Assembly: GCF_007954425.1 (NCBI RefSeq)
Contig: NZ_CP042345.1
Coordinates: 2,788,001 to 2,852,000 of the forward strand
Direction of reading: 5' to 3'
From: Novosphingobium ginsenosidimutans
GTDB lineage: Bacteria; Pseudomonadota; Alphaproteobacteria; Sphingomonadales; Sphingomonadaceae
DNA length: 64,000 nucleotides
Below the pieces are notes generated by a model, which was given only the letters and a program-made list of their open reading frames with translations, was not told the origin of the DNA and searched no databases. Shown here one piece after another: positions 26,185-35,231 of the stretch. Both the position numbers and the translations under genes were made by a program. How positions within the stretch are numbered: position 1 is the stretch's first letter; each line of letters starts with the position of its first letter.

Positions 26185-27098
26185 AGGCTGACTCCGTTCT
26201 CGCTACGATCGGCAACACCCCGCACATCCGCCTTTCGCGGATGTTCCCGAACCACGAAGTCTGGATCAAGTCGGAGCGATCGAACCCGGGCGGTTCGATC
26301 AAGGACCGCATCGGCCTCGCCATGATCGAGGCGGCTGAAGCCGATGGCAGTCTGAAGCCCGGCGGCACGATCATTGAGCCGACCAGCGGCAACACCGGGA
26401 TCGGCCTTGCCATGACGGCGGCGGTCAAGGGCTACAAGCTGGTCCTGGTCATGCCCGAATCGATGTCGCTTGAACGCCGCCGGCTGATGCTGGCCTATGG
26501 CGCGACCTTCGATTTGACCCCGCGCGAAAAGGGCATGAAGGGCGCGATCGAGCGGGCGCATGAGCTGATCGCCAGCACGCCCAATTCGTGGATGCCGCAG
26601 CAGTTCGAAAACCCGGCCAATATCGCCGTCCATGTCCGCACAACTTCACAAGAGATTCTGGCTGATTTCGCCGACACGCCGATCGACGCCCTGATCACCG
26701 GGGTTGGCACGGGCGGGCACCTGACCGGCTGCGCCGAAGCGCTCAAGGCCAAGTGGCCGGCAATGAAGGCCTGGGCGGTCGAGCCGACGCTTTCGCCGGT
26801 CATATCAGGCGGCCAGCCCTCGCCCCACCCGATCCAGGGGATCGGTGCGGGCTTCATTCCGGCCAACCTGCACACCCAGGCCATCGACGGCGCGATCCAG
26901 GTCGATCCGGCCGATGCCAAGGAAATGGCCCGCCGCTGCGCGCGCGAAGAAGGCATGCTGGTCGGCATCAGCTCGGGCGCGACCCTGGCAGCGATCGCCC
27001 AAAAGTTGCCTGACCTGCCCGCCGGCAGCCGCGTCCTGGGCTTCAACTACGATACCGGTGAACGCTACCTCTCGGTGCCGGACTTCCTGCCCGAATGA
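26181..27098 (+). CDS. cysK: Cysteine synthase A (O-acetylserine sulfhydrylase)
   Basis: A 305-residue PLP enzyme making cysteine from O-acetylserine and sulfide. The PLP lysine is Lys41 in [11 protein letters not shown]. The substrate loop [13 protein letters not shown], the phosphate-binding [10 protein letters not shown] and the ISSGA motif near the C-terminus are all present. AAGGA lies upstream, and the ATG overlaps the stop of the MFS gene. The downstream hydrolase gene overlaps its stop, forming a coupled MFS-cysK-hydrolase unit. Confidence 0.95.
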   Translation: MKADSVLATIGNTPHIRLSRMFPNHEVWIKSERSNPGGSIKDRIGLAMIEAAEADGSLKPGGTIIEPTSGNTGIGLAMTAAVKGYKLVLVMPESMSLERRRLMLAYGATFDLTPREKGMKGAIERAHELIASTPNSWMPQQFENPANIAVHVRTTSQEILADFADTPIDALITGVGTGGHLTGCAEALKAKWPAMKAWAVEPTLSPVISGGQPSPHPIQGIGAGFIPANLHTQAIDGAIQVDPADAKEMARRCAREEGMLVGISSGATLAAIAQKLPDLPAGSRVLGFNYDTGERYLSVPDFLPE

Positions 27099-27799
27099 GC
27101 AGCCTCGAGCGGATTGCCTACGCCGATGGCGAGACAGCCCTGACCGGCTGGCTCGCCCGTCCGGCTGGAGTGCCCCGAGCCGCCGTCGCGGTCTATCCGA
27201 CCTTCATGAACACGACGCCGGGGGTCGAAGCCAAGGCCCGCGCGCTGGCAGCGCAGGGGTACCTTGCCTTCGTCGCCGACTTCTATGGCCCCGATTCCCC
27301 GCATGACTTCGACAGCGCCAATGCGGCGATGATCAAGCTGCGCGCCGATCCCGCGGCGATGCGTCGGCGGCTACGCGCCACCCTGACCAAGCTGGACGAA
27401 CTGGCACCTGGCATTCCCCAGGCCGCCATCGGCTTCTGCCTGGGCGGCATGGCTGTGCTCGAACTGGCCCGCGACGGCGCCGACCTGGTGCTTGTCGCCA
27501 GCTTCCACGGCCTGCTGCAATCGCCTTTGCCTGCCGCGCAGCCGATCAAGCCGCGCATCCTGGTCTGCCATGGCGATGTCGATTTCCTCGTCCCCCGCAG
27601 CCATGTGATGGCCTTCTGGGAAGAAATGGACGGCGTGAAGGCCGATTGGCACTTCCATAGCTATGCCGGGGTCGATCACGGCTTCACCAACCCGCTGACG
27701 CCGGCGGGCGCGCCCAATCCCAGCTACAACGCCAGCGCTGATCGGCAGTCATGGGCCGCGCTGCTGGGACTGCTCGACGAACTGCTTAGCCAGGCCTGA
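27095..27799 (+). CDS. Dienelactone hydrolase family protein
   Basis: A 234-residue alpha/beta hydrolase. The nucleophile elbow [12 protein letters not shown] carries Cys, the dienelactone hydrolase type, rather than the usual Ser. The remaining triad members fit DVDFLVP and [30 protein letters not shown] is the conserved N-terminal block. In the absence of chlorocatechol genes it is probably a general lactone or ester hydrolase. It overlaps cysK by four bases and is followed by a structured region with a T-run. Confidence 0.9.
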   Translation: MSSLERIAYADGETALTGWLARPAGVPRAAVAVYPTFMNTTPGVEAKARALAAQGYLAFVADFYGPDSPHDFDSANAAMIKLRADPAAMRRRLRATLTKLDELAPGIPQAAIGFCLGGMAVLELARDGADLVLVASFHGLLQSPLPAAQPIKPRILVCHGDVDFLVPRSHVMAFWEEMDGVKADWHFHSYAGVDHGFTNPLTPAGAPNPSYNASADRQSWAALLGLLDELLSQA

Positions 27800-27814
27800 C
27801 TGAGAGCCACCCTG

Positions 27815-27866
27815 CCCCGGCTCCGCATGTTTTCCTACATGACGCCCATCTGCTAAACAGCCGGGG
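27815..27866 (+). other. Structured 3' region downstream of the hydrolase gene
   Basis: An 8-bp perfect inverted repeat, CCCCGGCT (27815-27822) and AGCCGGGG (27859-27866), encloses a second 5-bp hairpin, CATGT (27826-27830) and ACATG (27837-27841). This lies between the hydrolase stop and the terminator at 27905. It could be a 3' untranslated structure or part of a small RNA; I recognise no known family. Confidence 0.4.
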
Positions 27867-27904
27867 CTCTTTCCAATTGTAGATCCGCTTCTGGCAAGTG
27901 CGCT

Positions 27905-27940
27905 GCCGGCGCACCGCAGCGGCCCGGCTTTTTCTTTTCT
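27905..27940 (+). terminator. Intrinsic terminator of the MFS-cysK-hydrolase unit
   Basis: GCCGG (27905-27909) pairs with CCGGC (27924-27928), with further internal GC pairing possible, and is followed by TTTTTCTTTT. Orientation and position fit termination of the plus-strand operon ending at 27799. Confidence 0.6.
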
Positions 27941-27999
27941 CCAACCCGTCGTTACCGCGGAAACCACCCCGAAAACGGCCGAAATCGGGCCCTTCCAGC

Positions 28000-28037
28000 T
28001 TGTTGGAAGAAGCGGACTCAGTGTCAACTGTGTCAAC
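28000..28037 (+). repeat. 38-bp intergenic repeat, copy A
   Basis: This segment matches the reverse complement of 35232-35269 at 37 of 38 positions; the single difference is T versus A in GGACwCAG. Its right half consists of GTGTCAAC units in tandem. It lies in the convergent gap between the hydrolase and acyl-CoA dehydrogenase genes. Confidence 0.8.
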
Positions 28038-28063
28038 TTGAGCGTAACGCTGCTCCGCCCGGA

Positions 28064-29866
28064 TCAGGCCGTAGCGAAAGCCTCGACCGGCAGGGCCATG
28101 ACCGCCTCACTGCCTGCCTCGATCTTGCGGCGCAGCGCCGCAGCATCGGGGCAGAACCGCTCGCCGAAGTAGCGTGCAGTGGTCAGCTTGGCCTCGTAGA
28201 AGGTCTTGTCACCGGCGCCACTGGCCAGCGCCGAAAGTGCCGCAGTGCCCATCCGCAGCCACTGCGAACCAAGCGCAACGATGCCCATGATGTGCATGTA
28301 ATGGTGCGCCCCGGCCCCGACCTGGTTGGGGTTGGTCATGCCATTGGCCATGAACCACATGGTCGCCGCCTTGAGCTCGGCATTGGCGGCTTCGACGGCT
28401 GCGGCCAGGCTGGCCAGTTCGGGCTTGTCCTTGGCCGCCGCACATTCGGTATCGACGATCGCGAAGAAGGCCTGCACCGCGCGCCCGCCATTCTGGGCCA
28501 GCTTGCGACCGACCAGATCCATTGCCTGAACCCCGTTGGCGCCTTCATAGATCATGGCGATGCGGGCATCGCGGACGAACTGGCTCATGCCCCATTCCTC
28601 GATGTAGCCGTGACCACCGAAGACCTGCTGCATGTTGGTGGCAACATCATAGCCCTTGTCGGTGCCATAGCCCTTGATCACCGGGGTCAGCAGGCTGATC
28701 AGGTCGTCAGCCGCCTGGCGCGCTTCCTCGGTCGCGGCCTTGTGGCTCAGGTCGACCTGAAGCGCGCCCCACAGGCAGAGCGAGCGCATGCCTTCGGTAA
28801 AGGCCTTGGCGTCCATCAGCATGCGCCGCACGTCCGGGTGAACGAACAGCGTATCGGCCTTCTCGCCCGGTTCGGCCGCGCCGGTCAGCGCCCGGCCCTG
28901 GCGGCGTTCGCCCGCATACTTGACCGCGTTCTGGTAGGCCACTTCGGCCTGGGCCAGGCCTTGGATGCCGACACCCAGGCGGGCGGCGTTCATCATGATG
29001 AACATGGCGGCGAGGCCTTTGTTCTCCTCGCCAACCAGGTAGCCGGTGGCGCCGTCATAGTTCATCACGCAGGTGGCATTGCCGTGAATGCCCATCTTGT
29101 GCTCGATCGAACCGCAAAACACGGCATTGCGCGCGCCAAGCGAGCCATCTTCGTTCACCAGCACCTTGGGCACGATGAACAGCGAAATGCCCTTGGTCGA
29201 ATCCGGGGCATCCGGCAGCTTCGCCAGGACCAGGTGAATGATGTTTTCGGCCAGATCGTGCTCGCCCGACGAGATGAAGATCTTGGTGCCGGTGATCGCA
29301 TAGCTGCCATCGGCTTGCGGCACGGCGCGGGTGCGGATCATGCCAAGGTCGGTCCCGCACTGCGGCTCGGTCAGGTTCATCGTGCCGAGCCACTCGCAGG
29401 TGACCATCTTGGGCACATACTTGGCCTTCTGCTCCGGCGAACCCTTGGCAAGGATCGCCGAGATCGCGCCGGCGGTAAGGCCGGGATACATCGAGAAGGC
29501 CTGGTTGGCGGAAGACATGAACTCTTCCATCAGCATGCCCAGCACGTGCGGCAGGCCCTGCCCGCCGAACTCTTCCGGCACCGACAGGGTCGACCAGCCC
29601 GCCTCGCGGAACTGCGCGAAGGCCGACTTGTAGACCGCCGGAACGCTAACCGAGCCATCGGCATGACGGGTGCAGCCTTCCTGATCGCCAGCGAGGTTAA
29701 TCGGAGCGAGCACTTCCGAGCAGAACTTACCGGCTTCCTCGACCACAGCTTCCACCATGTCAGGGGTCGCGCCGGCGAAGCCGGGCAGGTCCGCATAGTC
29801 CTGAAGCTTGAGCACTTCGTTGATCAGAAAGCGGGCGTCACCGGTCGGTGCCTTGTAAACGGGCAT
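28064..29866 (-). CDS. Acyl-CoA dehydrogenase (C-terminal-domain-containing FadE-like type)
   Basis: From ATG 29866 (GAGGA upstream) the protein is 600 residues; an open extension of 20 residues lacks family similarity. It has the acyl-CoA dehydrogenase core: an N-terminal helical domain, WLGTMNLTEPQCGTDLGMIRT and KIFISSGEHD for FAD and substrate contact, and YGTDKGYDVATNMQQVFGGHGYIEEW. The YEGANGVQAMDLVGRKL block is followed by the extra C-terminal domain typical of 600-residue enzymes. It oxidises acyl-CoA to enoyl-CoA in beta-oxidation. The MerR gene just upstream on the same strand probably controls it. Confidence 0.93.
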   Translation of the reverse strand: MPVYKAPTGDARFLINEVLKLQDYADLPGFAGATPDMVEAVVEEAGKFCSEVLAPINLAGDQEGCTRHADGSVSVPAVYKSAFAQFREAGWSTLSVPEEFGGQGLPHVLGMLMEEFMSSANQAFSMYPGLTAGAISAILAKGSPEQKAKYVPKMVTCEWLGTMNLTEPQCGTDLGMIRTRAVPQADGSYAITGTKIFISSGEHDLAENIIHLVLAKLPDAPDSTKGISLFIVPKVLVNEDGSLGARNAVFCGSIEHKMGIHGNATCVMNYDGATGYLVGEENKGLAAMFIMMNAARLGVGIQGLAQAEVAYQNAVKYAGERRQGRALTGAAEPGEKADTLFVHPDVRRMLMDAKAFTEGMRSLCLWGALQVDLSHKAATEEARQAADDLISLLTPVIKGYGTDKGYDVATNMQQVFGGHGYIEEWGMSQFVRDARIAMIYEGANGVQAMDLVGRKLAQNGGRAVQAFFAIVDTECAAAKDKPELASLAAAVEAANAELKAATMWFMANGMTNPNQVGAGAHHYMHIMGIVALGSQWLRMGTAALSALASGAGDKTFYEAKLTTARYFGERFCPDAAALRRKIEAGSEAVMALPVEAFATA

Positions 29867-29891
29867 GGGGGTCCTCGTTGTAAATTTGAAT

Positions 29892-30338
29892 TCAACCGCG
29901 CGGGGCGCGATCGATGTTTTCGACAAGCGTGATGAAGTCGGTCAGTTCCCGGATCGCGGCATCTATATCGGCCCGCTGCTGCTGCATCCGTTCGACCTGC
30001 TGCTTGCACCGGGCGATAGTCACCCGGCGCTGCTCGACCCGACCATCCCCCAGGTCGTACAGGTCGATCATTTCCTTGATCTCGGTCAGGCTAAAGCCGA
30101 CGTTCTTGGCGCGCATGATCCAGGCCAGCCGGGCCCGGTCGCGCTTCGAATAGACCCGGCTGAGACCCTGCCGCGCCGGGGCGATCAGGCCCTCGTCCTC
30201 GTAGAATCGCAGCGCGCGGGCGGTCAGCCCGAATTCCGCGGTCAGGTCGGAAATGGTGAACTGCTCACGCGCCAGGGCATCGGGCCGCTCAAGGTGAGCG
30301 CCGTCATGGGCAGGAGTCGTGGAAACCGGCGAGTCCAT
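29892..30338 (-). CDS. MerR-family regulator, LiuR-like
   Basis: A 148-residue MerR protein. The winged helix (about residues 26-95) has QFTISDLTAEFGLTARALRFYEDEGLIAPAR, SRVYSKRDRARLAWI and VGFSLTEIKEMIDLYD; a dimerisation coiled coil follows. Conserved metal-sensing cysteines are absent, as in LiuR-type regulators of branched-chain amino-acid and fatty-acid breakdown. GAGGAGG precedes the start. It sits 25 bases upstream of the acyl-CoA dehydrogenase gene, and a matching palindrome lies upstream of its own start. Inference: an autoregulated acyl-CoA catabolism unit. Confidence 0.86.
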   Translation of the reverse strand: MDSPVSTTPAHDGAHLERPDALAREQFTISDLTAEFGLTARALRFYEDEGLIAPARQGLSRVYSKRDRARLAWIMRAKNVGFSLTEIKEMIDLYDLGDGRVEQRRVTIARCKQQVERMQQQRADIDAAIRELTDFITLVENIDRAPRG

Positions 30339-30359
30339 CGCCGCCTCCTCTAGGTTCCC

Positions 30360-30375
30360 TTTACGTAAGCGTCAA
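30360..30375. promoter_or_regulatory. LiuR/MerR-type operator
   Basis: TTTACGTAAGCGTCAA is a near-palindrome built from TTnACG and CGTnAA arms, close to LiuR-type operator motifs. It lies 22 bases upstream of the MerR start and overlaps the hisI stop codon. It would let the MerR protein control itself and the dehydrogenase gene downstream. Confidence 0.55.
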
Positions 30376-30743
30376 TCGTCGATGCGCACCAGCAAATCGC
30401 CTTCGAGAGCGCGGTAGAAGCAACTCACCGCCCCGGTATGGCAGGCCGGACCGGCCGGACGAACGATCAGCACCAGCGCATCCTGGTCGCAATCGACGCG
30501 GATCTGCTCGACCTTCAGGACATGGCCCGAGCTTTCGCCCTTCATCCACAGCCGCCCGCGCGAACGTGAATGGAAATGCGCCAGGCCCGTCTCGCGGGTC
30601 CTCGCCAGGGCCTCCGCATCCATATGTGCCAGCATCAGGATTTCAAGGCTTTCAGCGTCGACCGCCACGGCGGTCAGCAGGCCATTGGCATCGAAACGGG
30701 GCTGAAACGAAGTCCCCTGCTCGCGGTCATCAGTCTCTGTCAT
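30372..30743 (-). CDS. hisI: Phosphoribosyl-AMP cyclohydrolase
   Basis: ATG 30743 gives 123 residues, normal for the single-domain HisI. The enzyme opens the adenine ring of phosphoribosyl-AMP in the third step of histidine synthesis. Motifs include [37 protein letters not shown], and the metal-binding DCDQDAL plus [13 protein letters not shown] with conserved cysteines. The frame remains open to 31037, but that 98-residue extension crosses the predicted RNA region and has no family similarity. No HisE domain is fused and no other his genes are nearby. Confidence 0.95.
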   Translation of the reverse strand: MTETDDREQGTSFQPRFDANGLLTAVAVDAESLEILMLAHMDAEALARTRETGLAHFHSRSRGRLWMKGESSGHVLKVEQIRVDCDQDALVLIVRPAGPACHTGAVSCFYRALEGDLLVRIDD

Positions 30744-30792
30744 GGCGCTTCCTTGTTGCACGATAACCACATGTGTCGACCAAAATCTGCAA

Positions 30793-31012
30793 GGCCGCCG
30801 CTTCGCGCTTTCCAGCGTGGCCAAGTTCGGTGAAAGAAGCGCTGCGGAAAGCAAGCGGCCAAGGTTCAGGGACCAGGCCGGCTCCCCGAAAAGGTGAGCC
30901 ACCGCATGAGGGTTTGGCGAGGCGGTCAAGGGGGGCTGCCTAATCGCGCAAGCGACGCCTAACAGTTTCGTCACGAGGACGCCCGGAGCCCAGCTCCGGG
31001 CGTTTTCGTTTT
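30793..31012 (+). ncRNA. Predicted structured non-coding RNA with its own terminator
   Basis: The gap between hisI and comF (both minus strand) contains successive plus-strand hairpins. These include a GGCC/GGCC helix near 30860-30882, a GGCTC/GAGCC helix over a GAAAA loop near 30881-30901, an ACCGC/GCGGT helix, and a TCGC-GCAA-GCGA tetraloop hairpin. A strong plus-strand terminator follows at 30980-31012. No plus-strand protein gene exists upstream for that terminator to serve. A weak promoter (TTGCAC at 30756, CAAAAT at 30781) would give about 220 bases. I cannot match it to 6S, SRP, tmRNA or RNase P RNA. Confidence 0.45.
30980..31012 (+). terminator. Intrinsic terminator (plus strand)
   Basis: A perfect 10-bp stem, CGCCCGGAGC (30980-30989) and GCTCCGGGCG (30993-31002), with a three-base loop is followed by TTTTCGTTTT. 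On the minus strand the same hairpin lacks a T-run, so it acts in the plus direction although both flanking genes are on the minus strand. Confidence 0.8.
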
Positions 31013-31752
31013 CAGACGAGGTCCAACGCCTCATCAAGGACGCGAGCGAAACAGGCGATCTGGACCTTGCTGGCGCCAGCGCGCTTCAGGGCCTTCACGC
31101 AAGTCTCACTGGTCGAGCCGCTGGTCAGCACATCGTCGATCAGCAGGATCTGCCTGCCTCTAACTTGCCCGGCCCGTGCCGGATTGACGGCCATTGCGCC
31201 GCTTAACGCCCGCATTCGGGCCGCGCGACCTAGGCCGCCCAGCATCGGCGTAGCCTTGCGGCGGACCAACCCGTCAACCAGCAGCGAGGCCCCGGTGGCC
31301 GCGGCGAGCTCGCGCCCAAGCAAGGCCGACTGGTTGAAGCCGCGCCGCCAGAGCCGCCAGCGATGCAAGGGAACCGGCACGATGACCCAATCGGGTCCGA
31401 CGGCAGGCAGCTTGGCGGCAATCAGTCTTGCGAGCAGCGGCGCCAGGGCGATGCGACGGCCATGCTTGAAGGCCAGGACTAGGCGGCGCGAGCCCTCAGT
31501 GTAAAGCGTGGCCGCGGCGATCCCGTCGTGGGCTGGCGGATTGGCTAAACATGGGCCGCAGACCATGCCCTCAGGCGCGCCCTCGCCGAAGGGGCGCTGA
31601 CAACTGGCGCAGCAGGGCTCTCCGGGGATGGCGAGCTCGCTCCAGCAGTCGGAGCAGAGCCCACCCTGGCTGGCCAAAGCCTCGCCGCACAAGGGGCAGC
31701 GTGGCGGGAAGACCAGGTCCACGAGCGGGGCAATGGAAGCGGGAACCTGCAT
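31012..31752 (-). CDS. ComF family amidophosphoribosyltransferase-like protein
   Basis: A 246-residue ComF-type protein. The N-terminal zinc ribbon has [22 protein letters not shown] and CGPC (residues about 19-65). The C-terminal phosphoribosyltransferase-like domain has [21 protein letters not shown] and the PRPP-loop-like [17 protein letters not shown]. ComF proteins are needed for DNA uptake in competent bacteria and for processing of incoming single strands, but most holders are not known to be competent. No other competence gene is in the window. Confidence 0.92.
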   Translation of the reverse strand: MQVPASIAPLVDLVFPPRCPLCGEALASQGGLCSDCWSELAIPGEPCCASCQRPFGEGAPEGMVCGPCLANPPAHDGIAAATLYTEGSRRLVLAFKHGRRIALAPLLARLIAAKLPAVGPDWVIVPVPLHRWRLWRRGFNQSALLGRELAAATGASLLVDGLVRRKATPMLGGLGRAARMRALSGAMAVNPARAGQVRGRQILLIDDVLTSGSTSETCVKALKRAGASKVQIACFARVLDEALDLV

Positions 31753-31803
31753 CGCAGACGACTATCGCTTGCGCCCGTTGCCAGCGCAAGGCAGTGCGGC
31801 CCG

Positions 31804-32547
31804 GTGAGCACTCCAGCCCCGCCCCTGATCTTCTCCCCTGCCCGCAGATTGGCCGTCCGCCGCCGCGCCCTGGCCCTGCAAGCCCGCCCGGGCGCGGCCC
31901 GATATCTAATCGCCGACATGGCCGAAGACTTGCTCGAGCGGCTTGCATTCCTGCGGCACGAACCAAAGCGAGTGCTGCTGATCGGAATGGCGCCCGCCGA
32001 TCTCCTTGCCAGTCTTTCGGCGCGCGGTGCGGAGGTCACGCAGGTCGAGCCAGCCACCGGCTTCGCCGAGGAGCAGCCGTTTCCCGGGCGCGGCTTTGAC
32101 CTGATTGCGAGCTTCGGGACGCTCGATACGGTCAACGACCTGCCCGGTGCGCTGATTCATATCCGCAACGCGCTGGCCCCAGGCGGACTGGCAATCGCCA
32201 GCTTTGTTGGCGCTGGCAGCTTGCCCGCGCTTCGCGCCGCGATGCTGGCTGCGGATGGTGATCGCCCCGCCCCAAGGCTCCATCCCACGGTCGATGTCCG
32301 GGCTGGTGGCCAGCTACTGCAGCGCGCCGGTTGGGCCGATCCGGTGGTGGACAGTCGCCCGCTCGCTGTTCGGTTCAGTAGTCTGAAAAGCCTGTTGGCA
32401 GACCTGCGGACGCAGGGTCTGACCAATGTGCTTTCTCAATCCGGACCGATCCTTACCCGTAAGCAATATTCAATTGTAAACGAGCAGTTTGGCACCGGAA
32501 CCGTTGAGCGTTTCGAGATCTTGACGCTCAGCGGCTGGCGGCGTTAA
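31804..32547 (+). CDS. SAM-dependent methyltransferase (BioC-like/class I)
   Basis: A 247-residue protein starting at GTG 31804. It has a class I methyltransferase core: VLLIGMAPADLLASL (degenerate motif I), FDLIASFGTLDTVNDLPGALIHIRNALAPGGLAIASF (motifs II-III), and LLQRAGWADPVV. It resembles the BioC/NDUFAF5-like group often found beside comF in alphaproteobacteria; the substrate is unknown. It diverges from comF across 51 bases and its end overlaps the ppdK end by 20 bases. Confidence 0.82.
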   Translation: MSTPAPPLIFSPARRLAVRRRALALQARPGAARYLIADMAEDLLERLAFLRHEPKRVLLIGMAPADLLASLSARGAEVTQVEPATGFAEEQPFPGRGFDLIASFGTLDTVNDLPGALIHIRNALAPGGLAIASFVGAGSLPALRAAMLAADGDRPAPRLHPTVDVRAGGQLLQRAGWADPVVDSRPLAVRFSSLKSLLADLRTQGLTNVLSQSGPILTRKQYSIVNEQFGTGTVERFEILTLSGWRR

Positions 32548-35203
32548 GGGCAGCCTGCGCTGCCGCCAAGCGCGCAATCGGCACCCGGTAGGGCGAAGCG
32601 CTGACGTAATCGAGGCCAACCTTTTCGCAGAAAGCGATCGAGGCCGGATCACCGCCATGTTCGCCGCAGATGCCCAGCTTCAGGTCACCACGGGTCTGGC
32701 GACCCCGCTCGGCCGCCAGTTCGACCAGTTGACCGACACCCTCGATATCCAGGCTGACGAAGGGATCGCGCGGATAGATGCCCTGCTCGACGTAAGGGGT
32801 CAGGAAGCGCGCCGCGTCGTCCCGCGAGACGCCCAGAGTTGTTTGCGTCAGGTCATTGGTGCCGAATGAGAAGAACGTCGCATCCTCGGCAATCTCACCG
32901 GCCATCAAGGCGGCGCGCGGCAGCTCGATCATCGTCCCGACCAGATAGTCGATCCGCCGGCCTTGCTCGGCAAAGACGGCTTCCGCAGTGCGGTCGACCA
33001 GGGCCTTGAGGATCGTCAGCTCCTTGCGGGTGGCAACCAGGGGGATCATCACTTCAGGCACCGGCGCATCACCGCTTTCGGCGGCAACCGCACAGGCCGC
33101 TTCGAAGATCGCGCGGGCCTGCATCTCGTAGATCTCAGGGAAAGTGATCCCCAGGCGGCAGCCACGGTGGCCCAGCATCGGATTGAACTCATGGAGCTCG
33201 CCCGCCCGGCGCTTCAGCGTATCCACGCCGATGCCGATCGCTTCGGACAGTTCGGTAAAGTCCGCTTCGCTGTGCGGCAGGAACTCGTGCAGCGGCGGAT
33301 CGAGCAGACGGATCGTCACCGGCAGGCCGGCCATGACCGCAAAGATCGCCTGGAAATCGGCGCGCTGCTCGGGCAGCAGCTTGGCAAGCGCAGCGCGGCG
33401 GCCGGCCTCGTCTTCGGCCAGGATCATCTGGCGCACGGCTGAGATGCGCGTGGCGTCGAAGAACATGTGCTCGGTCCGGCACAGGCCAATGCCCTCGGCC
33501 CCGAACTGGCGCGCCATGCGGCAGTCATCGGGCGTTTCGGCGTTGGTACGGACCTTCATCCGGCGGTGGCGATCCGCCCAGGCCATCAGCGTGCCAAAAT
33601 CGCCGACCAGTTCCGGCTCGATGGTCGGGACCTTGCCAGCCATGACATCGCCATTGGCGCCATCGAGGGTAATGATGTCGCCTTCCTTGAGCTCGCGCTG
33701 CCCGATCTTGAGCGTACGACTGGCCATGTCGATCGACACAGCCGAAGCGCCTGAAACGCAAGGCCGACCCATCCCGCGCGCGACCACGGCGGCGTGCGAC
33801 GTCATGCCGCCGCGCGCTGTCAGGATGCCCTTGGCGGCATGCATGCCGTGGATATCCTCCGGGCTGGTTTCGACCCGGACCAGGATCACGGCCTCGCCGC
33901 GTTCGGCGCGCTTTTCCGCCGTATCGGCATCAAGAACGATTGCGCCAGAGGCTGCACCCGGGCTGGCTGGCAAGCCGCGGGCGAGCACGTCGCGCGTCGC
34001 CGACGGATCAAGCGTCGGGTGGAGCAACTGGTCGAGCGCCATCGGATCGACGCGCTTGATGGCTGTGGCTTCGTCAATCAGCCCCTCGGCGACCATGTCG
34101 ACCGCCATCTTCAGCGCGGCCTTGGCGGTGCGCTTGCCCGATCGGGTCTGGAGCATCCACAGCTTGCCGCGTTCCACGGTAAACTCGATGTCCTGCATAT
34201 CGCGGTAATGCTTCTCAAGCAGTTCGAAGACCCCCGCGAGTTTGGCATAGGCCGCCGGCATCGCCTCTTCCATGCTAAGTGGCTTGGCCCCGGCACGCTC
34301 GCGCGCTGCCTTGGTCAGGTACTGCGGCGTGCGAATGCCGGCGACAACGTCCTCACCCTGGGCATTGACCAGCCATTCCCCGTAATAGGCCTTCTCGCCG
34401 GTTGCCGGGTCGCGCGTGAAAGCAACGCCGGTTGCACTGGTATCGCCCATATTGCCGAAGACCATGGCCTGGACGTTGACCGCCGTGCCCCAGTCACCCG
34501 GAATGTCATTGAGGCGCCGATAGACCTTGGCCCGGTCTGAATCCCAGCTGTCGAACACCGCCCGGATCGCGCCCCACAGCTGTTCGTGCGGGTCCTGCGG
34601 GAAGGAGCGACCCAGCTCGCTCTCCACGATGCCCTTGTATTCCCGCACCAGCGCCTGCCAGTGCGGAGCCTCCATCTCAACATCGGCATAAAAGCCGTTG
34701 TCTTCCTTGGCGATTTCCAGCGCATCCTCGAACAGGTGGTGATCGAGCCCGAGCACGACGTCAGAGTACATTTGGATGAAGCGGCGGTAGGAGTCCCAGG
34801 CAAAGCGCGGGTCGCCAGATGACGTCGCCAGCCCCTCCACCGTGGCGTCATTGAGGCCCAGGTTGAGCACCGTGTCCATCATGCCCGGCATCGAAACCCG
34901 CGCACCCGAACGGACCGAAACCAGCAGCGGATCGGCAGGATCGCCAAACTTCTTGCCGACGGCGGCCTCGATGTGGGCGAGCGCGGCCTGGACTTCGGCC
35001 TTCAGGCTCTCCGAAAAGTCGCCGCCTTCGGCCAGGTAACGGACGCATTCCTCGGTCGTGATCGTGAAGCCCGGTGGCACCGGCAGTCCGATGCCCGCCA
35101 TTTCGGCCAGGTTGGCGCCCTTGCCCCCAACAATGGTCTTGTCGCGGCTGCGGGCGCTATCGTCGCGGGCACCGCCGCCGAAGGTATAGACTTGCTTGTT
35201 CAC
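32528..35203 (-). CDS. ppdK: Pyruvate, phosphate dikinase
   Basis: A GTG at 35203, preceded by GGAAAC, gives 891 residues, the standard length. An N-terminal nucleotide-binding domain (GGKGANLAEMAGIGLPVPPGFTITTEECV) is followed by the phosphohistidine swivel domain (RGGMTSHAAVVARGMGRPCVSG). The C-terminal PEP-binding barrel has GIGLCRTEHMFF, GTMIELPRAALMA and FFSFGTNDLTQTTLGVSRDD. The enzyme interconverts pyruvate and phosphoenolpyruvate, supporting gluconeogenesis. The frame stays open to 35398, but the extension runs through the 38-bp repeat and into glyS, so it is not used. Confidence 0.95.
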   Translation of the reverse strand: MNKQVYTFGGGARDDSARSRDKTIVGGKGANLAEMAGIGLPVPPGFTITTEECVRYLAEGGDFSESLKAEVQAALAHIEAAVGKKFGDPADPLLVSVRSGARVSMPGMMDTVLNLGLNDATVEGLATSSGDPRFAWDSYRRFIQMYSDVVLGLDHHLFEDALEIAKEDNGFYADVEMEAPHWQALVREYKGIVESELGRSFPQDPHEQLWGAIRAVFDSWDSDRAKVYRRLNDIPGDWGTAVNVQAMVFGNMGDTSATGVAFTRDPATGEKAYYGEWLVNAQGEDVVAGIRTPQYLTKAARERAGAKPLSMEEAMPAAYAKLAGVFELLEKHYRDMQDIEFTVERGKLWMLQTRSGKRTAKAALKMAVDMVAEGLIDEATAIKRVDPMALDQLLHPTLDPSATRDVLARGLPASPGAASGAIVLDADTAEKRAERGEAVILVRVETSPEDIHGMHAAKGILTARGGMTSHAAVVARGMGRPCVSGASAVSIDMASRTLKIGQRELKEGDIITLDGANGDVMAGKVPTIEPELVGDFGTLMAWADRHRRMKVRTNAETPDDCRMARQFGAEGIGLCRTEHMFFDATRISAVRQMILAEDEAGRRAALAKLLPEQRADFQAIFAVMAGLPVTIRLLDPPLHEFLPHSEADFTELSEAIGIGVDTLKRRAGELHEFNPMLGHRGCRLGITFPEIYEMQARAIFEAACAVAAESGDAPVPEVMIPLVATRKELTILKALVDRTAEAVFAEQGRRIDYLVGTMIELPRAALMAGEIAEDATFFSFGTNDLTQTTLGVSRDDAARFLTPYVEQGIYPRDPFVSLDIEGVGQLVELAAERGRQTRGDLKLGICGEHGGDPASIAFCEKVGLDYVSASPYRVPIARLAAAQAALNAASR

Positions 35204-35231
35204 GTTTCCAGTCTCTTCCCTGAACTTGCAG

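Noticed and set aside
28292-29932. Plus-strand open frame of 546 codons opposite the acyl-CoA dehydrogenase
   Set aside because: Composition (His, Arg and Gln rich, no domain) is that of an antisense shadow of the dehydrogenase.
30744-31037. 98-residue N-terminal extension of HisI
   Set aside because: HisI normally starts at MTETDD (ATG 30743), and the extension crosses the terminator and the predicted RNA.
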